Source of the DNA: Chlamydiales bacterium | Lineage (GTDB): Bacteria; Chlamydiota; Chlamydiia; Chlamydiales; JAAKFR01 | Assembly: GCA_024233495.1 (NCBI GenBank) | Contig: JACKPM010000013.1 | Coordinates: forward strand, 1 to 5,434 | DNA length: 5,434 bases | Reading direction: 5' to 3' | Shown: piece by piece, positions 1-5,282 of the stretch | Position numbering within the stretch: position 1 is the first letter of the stretch | How the letters are laid out: each line of letters starts with the position of its first letter | Translations under genes and position numbers: made by a program | The notes under the pieces: model-generated | Databases searched by the model: none | The model's input: only the letters and a program-made list of their open reading frames with translations | What the model was told of the DNA's origin: nothing

Positions 1-610
1 AGGTTTTGGAGTAGCCAAAAGCTTCAAAAAGAGTGAACCAAAATGTCTCATTTTCATATTTCAAAGAGGTAAAAGGGATAATAGAGACGGTTTTAGGAAA
101 AGCAGTTTTGTATCGCTTCCAATCTCTCAAAGTGCGCACGCGGTGCAAGATAAAAGTGCGCCATCTCGCATTTAGGCGTGCAAGAATTTCATCCCTTTTC
201 TCATCCACAAGTTTTTCTTGTTCCTCAAAGGAGAGGATATTGCGTGTGGATTTTGGAAAACAGACATGTTCAATTGCATCCGAGACAGCGCTCTCTCTTG
301 GGTCTCGAGGCACAAAGACAACAGACAGATTGTGCTGAGAAAAGGTTTCAACTAGATGAAAGGGGATATTGTTAAAATGATGCACAAAAGGAAATTCTAC
401 AGAGTTAGAACATTCGATTATTCGTTGAACATCTTGTTTTGAGATATCTCCTTTTCGAAGTTTAGGTCCTGTCCATATAGGAGGAGTGAAATATTTGATA
501 AGTGTGTTTTGAATGTAGCGAGTACCCGCATGAGGCATTGTGTTCACCAAAAGAGGGCGCGCGTCTAACATTGGGGCAAAAATAAGTAGGGCGCAAATAA
601 ATTTTGTCAT
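1..610 (-). CDS. Exported sulfotransferase-like protein, second tandem copy (3' end beyond window)
   Basis: This reading frame is open from an ATG at 608-610 to the left edge, so 203 residues are visible and the C-terminus is missing. It begins with a short basic start and a hydrophobic stretch (residues 4-15), then LDA|RP, a plausible signal peptidase I site after residue 17. The mature part starts directly with a beta strand and the loop TMPHAGTRY (24-32), the position of the PAPS 5'-phosphosulfate loop of sulfotransferases. It carries His27 where the family has Lys. The 3'-phosphate motif VPRDPRESAVS follows, with Arg102 and Ser110 eight residues apart as in the family, and His78 matches the usual catalytic histidine. 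The Glu-Asp of the family's 'YEDL' motif is replaced by FTSL (180-183). It is a clear paralogue of the preceding gene (shared AGTR, KYF, RDPR, EEQE and PKT patches). Fold assignment is fairly secure; activity is doubtful. Confidence 0.8.
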   Translation of the reverse strand, partial: MTKFICALLIFAPMLDARPLLVNTMPHAGTRYIQNTLIKYFTPPIWTGPKLRKGDISKQDVQRIIECSNSVEFPFVHHFNNIPFHLVETFSQHNLSVVFVPRDPRESAVSDAIEHVCFPKSTRNILSFEEQEKLVDEKRDEILARLNARWRTFILHRVRTLRDWKRYKTAFPKTVSIIPFTSLKYENETFWFTLFEAFGYSKT

Positions 611-614
611 TTTT

Positions 615-620
615 CTCCTT
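615..620 (-). promoter_or_regulatory. Shine-Dalgarno AAGGAG overlapping the upstream stop codon
   Basis: AAGGAG on the minus strand lies 4 bases before the ATG at 610. It shares bases with the TAA stop (619-621) of the first sulfotransferase gene. The placement fixes the start of the second copy and implies that ribosomes finishing the first gene can reinitiate on the second. Confidence 0.75.
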
Positions 621-1395
621 AAAGTTTAAATCGATAAAAACGTGCAAGCTCATCTCCTATGCATTCATTTGCAAAGGCAATCATCTCTTCTGTTACAAAC
701 GTGCGCCACTCACTCGGATTCGAATTGCGGTATCCCGAAACTCCCCTCTTGGGCTGAATACACTCCTGAAGAAATGGCTTATCGATTTTTCTCACTTGAA
801 AGTGACGTAGCAATTTGATAAAAAAGCCGTAGCGATTCGTTTTTAGGTCTTCAAAAAGCAAAACTTTAAGGGTCTTTGGGTACTTGATAGACAATGTTTT
901 CCAAGCTGCTAATTGTATAACTCGTTGACGAATTTCTTTTTCCCACCGGAAAGCGACATTTGCTTTAATCTTTTCGTTTAGCCGCCTTATTTGCCTCTCT
1001 TGTTCTTCATAGGAGCCCGAGCCTCCCTTGGGGTGAAGAGTATGGTGAATGACATTGGACACAATGGCTTGGCGAGGATCACGTGCAACTACAACAACCT
1101 TGCATCCATTTTTTCGAATCAGCTCGAGCCGCCATGGATGCAGCACGTAGTGCCCAACAATTGCAATATCTTCTTTTCTCGATGAATCGATTAATTTTTG
1201 CAGATCTTCAGGGCATCTTCCCGACCTGAAAGTGTGATGAGGGTCTTTAAACTGTTTACCATTAAACTGTTTCTCAAAGTATTTGGTGAGGGAGCCCTTC
1301 AAAAAGCGGGTTCCTGCTTTTGGTTGTGTAAAGACAAAGATTGGCTGAGCGTTGAGGGAAACACAGAGAAACAGCGGAAGAAGAAAACGACACAT
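619..1395 (-). CDS. Exported sulfotransferase-family protein, first tandem copy
   Basis: This 258-residue protein has the landmarks of the PAPS-dependent sulfotransferase fold (Sulfotransfer_1 type), which moves a sulfuryl group from PAPS to a hydroxyl or amine acceptor. The 5'-phosphosulfate loop is TQPKAGTRFL (23-32), with Lys26 in the PAPS-contacting position. The 3'-phosphate motif is VVVARDPRQAIVS, with Arg105 and Ser113 exactly eight apart. His82 sits about 23 residues before that Arg, where the catalytic His is expected. LLFEDL (179-184) corresponds to the family's YEDL, and KRGVSGYRN...EWRTFVTEE (216-237) resembles the C-terminal RKGxxGDW..FT signature. Unusually, it opens with a signal peptide: hydrophobic residues 4-14, then LNA|QP with cleavage after Ala16, directly ahead of the first core strand. 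The start is supported by GAGG at 1401-1404, five bases upstream. The acceptor is unknown. Export suggests a periplasmic, surface or host-directed role, but that is inference. Confidence 0.82.
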   Translation of the reverse strand: MCRFLLPLFLCVSLNAQPIFVFTQPKAGTRFLKGSLTKYFEKQFNGKQFKDPHHTFRSGRCPEDLQKLIDSSRKEDIAIVGHYVLHPWRLELIRKNGCKVVVVARDPRQAIVSNVIHHTLHPKGGSGSYEEQERQIRRLNEKIKANVAFRWEKEIRQRVIQLAAWKTLSIKYPKTLKVLLFEDLKTNRYGFFIKLLRHFQVRKIDKPFLQECIQPKRGVSGYRNSNPSEWRTFVTEEMIAFANECIGDELARFYRFKL

Positions 1396-1400
1396 GCTTA

Positions 1401-1404
1401 CCTC
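1401..1404 (-). promoter_or_regulatory. Ribosome binding site of first sulfotransferase gene
   Basis: GAGG on the minus strand lies five bases before the ATG at 1393-1395. It supports this start and therefore the presence of the signal peptide. The surrounding 48-base gap to trkH (1396-1443) is A/T-rich and shows no convincing terminator or promoter. Confidence 0.55.
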
Positions 1405-1443
1405 AAATTTTAAAGGAGAGCTTAGGAAAATATTAAGTTTACG

Positions 1444-3096
1444 TCAACCTTTGCGCCAAAAGGCCGGTACAAAGGCAATGAGAATCGCAAAGAATTCAAG
1501 ACGACCTGCGATCATGAGAATAATTGACCAAATCTTGCTGAAAGTGGGAAGAAAAGCGAAAGAGTGCTCTGGGCCTGCTGCACGAAAGGCAATGCCAACA
1601 TTATTAATCATACATCCTACAACAGAGATACTCGTTTCAGGGTCAATACCATCCAAAACAAGTAAGTAGGTCGAAATGATCGTGAGCGTGGCGACAATCA
1701 ATACAAAGCATAGAACCGTTGTGGCTGTCGCTGGGCTAATGATAGAATTTCCAAGGCGAAATTCGCGTACTGTGTCGGGCCGAAAGATGCTTTCTATTTT
1801 GTTGATTAAAATCTTAAAGAAAGTTTGTTCACGTACAATTTTAATACCGCCAGCTGTTGATCCTGCCATCCCTCCCACAAAAAAGAGAATTAACATGAGC
1901 ACTTGCATGGAGAATGGCCACACATCGTAGTTAGAGACAACAAACCCTGTTGAGGTTTGTGCTGAAACAGCTTGGAATGCTCCAAATGAGAGTGCTTGCC
2001 AAAAAGAGAAGTGGGGGTTGTCCGTCAGGATTTGCGACATCTGGTCGCGCGCAGCTCCAGTGAGTTGCCAGGTAGCTAAGGCGATGCCTACACAGATAAT
2101 CGTGAGAAATGCTTTGAGCTCAGGATCATTGAGGCGGAAAAACTTTCCGCGCATGCATAGAAAATAGAGAGTGAAGTTAATACTTCCTAAGATCATGAAG
2201 ACGATAATGATCCAATTTGTGAGAAGACTTTGATATACTGCAATATTACCGTTTTTGGGACAAAATCCACCCGTTGAGAGTGTCGTGAGGCTAATATTGA
2301 GCGCATCCCAAAGAGAGACGCGGCTATTTGTGAACATGAGAAGGATGGTTTCAATCGCAATGAGCGATGCATATACCTTCCACAACATACTTGCAGTCTC
2401 TTTGATGCGGGGGAACACCGACTCTTGCGTGGGACCTGTGATCTCTGTTTGGTAGAGAATTTTTCCACCCACACCAAGCGCTGGGAGAATCGCAACAAAG
2501 AGCACGATAATTCCACCACCCCCCAAACACTGCATAAAACTGCGCCAAAAAATAAGGGCAGGAGAGAGCGCATCGAGTCCTGAGAGATGCATCTCACCTG
2601 TTTCACGAATAATAGGAGCAACTGTGCCATAGTATTTGTACTCAACGTCGGTATCGACGCAGAAAGAGACTTTGATTGGCACCTCTTCTCCCGTGATGGG
2701 ATTAAACTCTTTTGGTTCTAAAATTGAGGCGCCAGTTGTTGTGAGACCAGAGACAGCTTCGAAATAGGCGTCGAGTGGGTTAGAGAGTGTGCCATTAAAC
2801 CAGAAGGGAAGGGCGCTCACAGCGGCAGTGAGAAAGTAGACGATGAGGACAAGAAGCAGTCCCTCCCGCCTGTAGAGGCGTCCCTCGCTTTTGAGTCCGA
2901 AAAACCAAAAGAGAAGCCCAAGAAGAGCGGTAATTCCCATCGTAAAGATGAAGGACCATGCGGAAGCGGGCTGTGGATAGACAGGAGCACCTACAATCCA
3001 GTGACAAAAAATAGCGATGCCTGTTGGAATGGCAAGCGGGATTAGCAAGATCCACAAGTAGAAGCCCAAAGCTCGGCAAATGTCTCTGTACAGCAT
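1444..3096 (-). CDS. trkH: Trk potassium uptake system, membrane channel subunit TrkH
   Basis: TrkH is the inner-membrane K+-translocating subunit, gated by the cytoplasmic ring formed by TrkA. The 550 residues show four membrane-pore-membrane repeats. The selectivity-filter segments are TTTG (119-122), STGG (274-277), STGF (382-385) and NNVG (498-501), so each repeat keeps its filter glycine. GGMAGSTAGGIK (408-419) is the conserved segment of the third repeat that holds the gating loop, and AGRLEFF (530-536) is the conserved C-terminal Arg region. The protein is longer than E. coli TrkH (about 480 residues). Most of the excess is a hydrophilic insertion at residues 127-171, between the first filter and SGLD. 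Fourth-repeat residues after the filter (IAF) depart from the usual PGLG. The start ATG overlaps the trkA stop by one base (TAATG), with AAGGA ten bases upstream. The assignment is secure. Confidence 0.96.
   Translation of the reverse strand: MLYRDICRALGFYLWILLIPLAIPTGIAIFCHWIVGAPVYPQPASAWSFIFTMGITALLGLLFWFFGLKSEGRLYRREGLLLVLIVYFLTAAVSALPFWFNGTLSNPLDAYFEAVSGLTTTGASILEPKEFNPITGEEVPIKVSFCVDTDVEYKYYGTVAPIIRETGEMHLSGLDALSPALIFWRSFMQCLGGGGIIVLFVAILPALGVGGKILYQTEITGPTQESVFPRIKETASMLWKVYASLIAIETILLMFTNSRVSLWDALNISLTTLSTGGFCPKNGNIAVYQSLLTNWIIIVFMILGSINFTLYFLCMRGKFFRLNDPELKAFLTIICVGIALATWQLTGAARDQMSQILTDNPHFSFWQALSFGAFQAVSAQTSTGFVVSNYDVWPFSMQVLMLILFFVGGMAGSTAGGIKIVREQTFFKILINKIESIFRPDTVREFRLGNSIISPATATTVLCFVLIVATLTIISTYLLVLDGIDPETSISVVGCMINNVGIAFRAAGPEHSFAFLPTFSKIWSIILMIAGRLEFFAILIAFVPAFWRKG
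2584..2718 (-). other. Insertion of about 45 residues in the first pore loop of TrkH
   Basis: The segment encodes TrkH residues 127-171, lying between TTTGASIL (filter 1) and SGLDALSPALIFWR. In E. coli TrkH, as I recall it, these two elements are directly adjacent. The insert is polar, includes a single Cys146 and several acidic residues, and should face the periplasm next to the pore mouth. It stays in frame, so it is part of the protein and not a disruption. Confidence 0.65.
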
Positions 3097-4481
3097 TAAA
3101 ACAGCTTCCTTAAATCATCCACATGCTTGGGAGATGAGATCACGATCACCGTATCCCCCGGAGTGAGTACACGGTTACCATCCGCAATGAACACTCGTCC
3201 CCTACTTTGAATGACAACGATGAGCATATCGTCGGGAAGATGGGGACCCAAAAAGCGGATAGGAATTCCTGCTAACTTTGAATCGAGGGAAACTTTGACC
3301 TCCATGATCTCTGCTTGGTTGTTGTACATCGAAACCATTGAAGCGATCGTCTTTTTCCGCGCAATAGAGAGAATTCGGTTCGCTGCATTTACGCGAGGAG
3401 AGGCAGCTTGTGTAATTTTAAATTGCGTGGTGAGCGGCTGATAACTCGTATCAGCGAGAGAGATGATCACATTTTCACAACCCAAGTTGCGTGCAATCGC
3501 TCCAGATAAGAAGTTGGTCTCATCGTTGCGCGTGCACGCAACAAAGACGTCATAGTCACCCGCTTTCTCCTGCTCTAAAAAGTCGTAGTCAAGTCCATCT
3601 CGATGGACAATGGTGGCGTGCGGCAAGATTTCCGCGAGGAAACTACACTTGTTAAAATCCTTTTCTAAGATCACTGTGCGCATGTGGTGATCGCGCAAGC
3701 ATCGCGAGAGGTGAGAGCCAATAAGCGAACCACCCACTATCATTACGGATCGAGGGCGGCGGATCGTCACACCAAAAATGCGGTGCAAGTTGCGAATAGC
3801 GGATGTTTCTCCAATAAATGTCACTTCGTCTCCAGGCAAGAGAACGTCATTTCCGTGAGGAAAGATGATTTGTTCTTTGTGGGACACCACCTTGCCATGC
3901 AGCTCATGCTCAGCTTTCCGTCGAATGAGCCCTACCATTACATTGTTAGGAATCTCAAGGGCATTTCTATCTGAAAGGCGCACTTTTTCTTTCCGCCACA
4001 TAGGGGGAATTTTCACTGTGCGCAGCTGTACTTGCCCATGCGCGAAATTTTCGATTGCAACTGAGCCGGGCATCAAAATCATATTGGAAATCGCATCGGC
4101 AGTCAATTTTTCGGGACCAATGAGGTGGTCAACGCAGAAGATTTGCTCAAAATTGAGGCGACTCTGCATAAAATATTTTGTCTTGCGCACCCGAGCGATC
4201 GTCTGTGGATAGCCGAGCTGTTTGGCGATGTTGCAGCTCACTAAATTTTTTTCGTCGTCATTTGTGAGGGCGATAAGTAGGTCAGGGGCAAAGTCGAGCA
4301 TCTCTTCCAATAGCTCCCAGTCAGCCGCATCACCCACTCGAGTGGCAATGTCAAGCTCTCGAGAGGCGCGATCGAGTCGGAAAGGGTCGTTATCCACCAA
4401 TAGGATGCGGTAATCCTCCTGAGAGAAGATCATCGCGAGGTGCGCCCCAATGCTGCCAGCTCCAATGATGACAATATTCAT
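3096..4481 (-). CDS. trkA: Trk potassium uptake system, cytoplasmic regulatory subunit TrkA
   Basis: TrkA is the peripheral protein that binds NAD(H)/ATP and gates TrkH. At 461 residues it has the full two-fold architecture of the long TrkA class: Rossmann RCK-N domain 1 (about 1-120), RCK-C domain 1 (about 145-235), RCK-N domain 2 (about 244-360) and RCK-C domain 2 (about 385-461). The first dinucleotide loop is GAGSIG (7-12) with Asp30 ending the second strand. The second is GGSLIG (250-255) with Glu273 in the equivalent place. TNDDEKN (73-79) and TRNDETN (317-323) are the matching fourth-strand motifs of the two halves, and GDEV (217-220) and GDTV (442-445) close the RCK-C domains. It is first in the gene series and overlaps trkH by one base. 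No Shine-Dalgarno is visible before the ATG; the leader is A/T-rich. The assignment is secure. Confidence 0.96.
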   Translation of the reverse strand: MNIVIIGAGSIGAHLAMIFSQEDYRILLVDNDPFRLDRASRELDIATRVGDAADWELLEEMLDFAPDLLIALTNDDEKNLVSCNIAKQLGYPQTIARVRKTKYFMQSRLNFEQIFCVDHLIGPEKLTADAISNMILMPGSVAIENFAHGQVQLRTVKIPPMWRKEKVRLSDRNALEIPNNVMVGLIRRKAEHELHGKVVSHKEQIIFPHGNDVLLPGDEVTFIGETSAIRNLHRIFGVTIRRPRSVMIVGGSLIGSHLSRCLRDHHMRTVILEKDFNKCSFLAEILPHATIVHRDGLDYDFLEQEKAGDYDVFVACTRNDETNFLSGAIARNLGCENVIISLADTSYQPLTTQFKITQAASPRVNAANRILSIARKKTIASMVSMYNNQAEIMEVKVSLDSKLAGIPIRFLGPHLPDDMLIVVIQSRGRVFIADGNRVLTPGDTVIVISSPKHVDDLRKLF

Positions 4482-4495
4482 TTAAAATGTTGTAT

Positions 4496-4523
4496 AGCAT
4501 ATGGTGGGTAAAAGGTTGAACAA
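4496..4523 (-). promoter_or_regulatory. Weak candidate promoter of the trk operon
   Basis: On the minus strand, TTGTTC (4518-4523) and TATGCT (4496-4501) are 16 bases apart. Both match the sigma70 consensus only partly. Transcription from here would start around 4489, leaving a leader of under ten bases before the trkA ATG, which fits the absence of a Shine-Dalgarno. The -35 overlaps the -35 of the divergent tRNA promoter. Confidence 0.25.
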
Positions 4524-4544
4524 ATCTTCCATGAGGTGTATATT
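4516..4544 (+). promoter_or_regulatory. Sigma70-type promoter for tRNA-Arg and ahpC
   Basis: TTGAAC (4516-4521) and TATATT (4539-4544, five of six consensus bases) are separated by the optimal 17 bases. The expected start at about 4551 is only a few bases before the tRNA at 4555, as is common for tRNA genes. No second promoter is evident between the tRNA and ahpC. Confidence 0.65.
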
Positions 4545-4554
4545 ACCTTCTCCT

Positions 4555-4628
4555 GCACTGGTAGCTCAGCTGGATAGAGTACCTGGCTACGAACCAGGCG
4601 GTCAGAGGTTCGAATCCTCTCCAGTGCG
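4555..4628 (+). tRNA. tRNA-Arg (anticodon ACG)
   Basis: The 74-base gene folds into a complete cloverleaf. The acceptor stem is GCACTGG with CCAGTGC, followed by discriminator G4628. The D arm is GCTC/GAGT. The anticodon arm is CCTGG-CTACGAA-CCAGG, which places ACG at the anticodon. The variable loop has five bases, and the T arm is AGAGG-TTCGAAT-CCTCT. A34 is normally deaminated to inosine by TadA, so the tRNA would read CGU, CGC and CGA. CCA is not encoded (the next bases are TTC) and must be added after processing. A promoter sits directly upstream and ahpC starts 24 bases downstream. Confidence 0.97.
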
Positions 4629-4641
4629 TTCACAAATTTTT

Positions 4642-4646
4642 GGAGG
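4642..4646 (+). promoter_or_regulatory. Ribosome binding site of ahpC
   Basis: GGAGG is placed six bases before the ATG at 4653, a strong site at good spacing. It lies entirely within the 24 bases between the tRNA 3' end and ahpC, so tRNA 3' processing would still leave it intact on the mRNA. Confidence 0.85.
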
Positions 4647-4652
4647 AAATCG

Positions 4653-5231
4653 ATGATTGGGAAAAAAGCTCCCCACTTTAAAGTTCAAGCGGTTGTAGAT
4701 GGTGCAATTGAAGAGGAGTTCTCTCTTGCAGACTACCGCGGCAAATATGTGGTGCTTTTCTTCTACCCTCTCGATTTCACATTTGTTTGCCCCACAGAGC
4801 TACACGCTTTTCAGGAGAAACTGAAAGAGTTTCATGAAAGAGGCGCTGAGGTTATTGGGTGTTCAGTTGATAGTCAATTTTCTCATCTCGCATGGTTGCA
4901 CACCCCGCGCAGCCGCGGCGGCATTGAGGGCGTGCAATACCCCCTTATTGCTGACATCAAGAAGGAGGTGGCGCAGGCATATGGTGTTCTTAAAGAAGAG
5001 GATGGCATTGCATATCGCGGCCTTTTCCTGATCGACAAAGAGGGAGTGATCCGCCACATGGTGGTGAATGACCTCCCTTTAGGCCGTAGTGTTGACGAGG
5101 CGCTCCGCATGGTAGATGCTCTCGCCTTCTTTGAAGAGAACGGAGAAGTGTGTCCAGCAAACTGGCGTCAAGGCGAGAAGTCGCTAAAGGCAACCAAAGA
5201 GGGCCTCACCGAATACTTCGCTGGAGTATAG
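4653..5231 (+). CDS. ahpC: Typical 2-Cys peroxiredoxin (AhpC/Tsa)
   Basis: This cytosolic thiol peroxidase reduces hydrogen peroxide, organic peroxides and probably peroxynitrite. The 192 residues are the usual length of the Prx1/AhpC class. The peroxidatic cysteine is Cys46 in FYPLDFTFVCPTE (37-49), with Pro39, Thr43 and Arg122 completing the active site. The resolving cysteine is Cys167 in GEVCPANW (164-171), so catalysis should use a disulfide between two subunits. GGIEG (89-93) replaces the GGLG of peroxide-sensitive eukaryotic enzymes, while a Tyr-Phe pair (188-189) near the C-terminus is kept. The second half (VNDLPLGRSVDE, CPANW) resembles chlamydial AhpC as I remember it. No AhpF is present nearby, so the reductant (thioredoxin or other) is unknown. 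The gene is probably cotranscribed with the upstream tRNA-Arg. Confidence 0.96.
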   Translation: MIGKKAPHFKVQAVVDGAIEEEFSLADYRGKYVVLFFYPLDFTFVCPTELHAFQEKLKEFHERGAEVIGCSVDSQFSHLAWLHTPRSRGGIEGVQYPLIADIKKEVAQAYGVLKEEDGIAYRGLFLIDKEGVIRHMVVNDLPLGRSVDEALRMVDALAFFEENGEVCPANWRQGEKSLKATKEGLTEYFAGV

Positions 5232-5282
5232 CACGCATCTTCTTGATTTGCCCTTGGAGAAAGATCTTCTCTGTATTCGCAG

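Larger units (their letters stand above)
1..4481 (-). other. Probable operon trkA - trkH - two sulfotransferase-like genes
   Basis: Four genes run on the minus strand with junctions of -1, 48 and 8 bases. I see no stable hairpin followed by a T-run at any junction. The trkA stop and trkH start share a base (TAATG), and the last gene's Shine-Dalgarno overlaps the preceding stop, both signs of coupled translation. The series continues past the left edge, so its end is not visible. A separate promoter for the sulfotransferase pair inside the end of trkH cannot be excluded. Confidence 0.6.

Noticed and set aside
33..375. Plus-strand open frames opposite the second sulfotransferase gene
   Set aside because: The minus frame continues through with conserved sulfotransferase motifs and a good ribosome site; the plus frames show nothing recognisable.
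1410..1443. Hairpin CTTA/TAAG between trkH and the first sulfotransferase gene as a terminator
   Set aside because: It has four base pairs with a nine-base loop and no following T-run on the minus strand.
1396..1455. TTGACG at the end of trkH as the -35 of a promoter for the sulfotransferase pair
   Set aside because: The hexamer 17 bases downstream is TAAGCT, a poor -10; the -35 match alone, which includes the trkH stop codon, is not enough.
2193..2645. 150-codon open frame on the same strand as trkH but in another frame
   Set aside because: It lies wholly inside trkH, whose product is unmistakable, and its own translation has no recognisable domain; it is a frame shadow.
3684..4212. Plus-strand open frames of 96 and 115 codons opposite trkA
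   Set aside because: They are antisense to a complete two-domain TrkA and have no start-site support or family resemblance.
4555..4628. tRNA-Arg as the attachment site of an integrated element
   Set aside because: No repeat of the tRNA 3' end, integrase or element boundary is visible in the window; ahpC follows directly.
5259..5273. Near-palindrome GAGAA-AGATC-TTCTC after ahpC as a terminator or operator
   Set aside because: It is a five-pair stem with no T-run after it and no second copy in the window.
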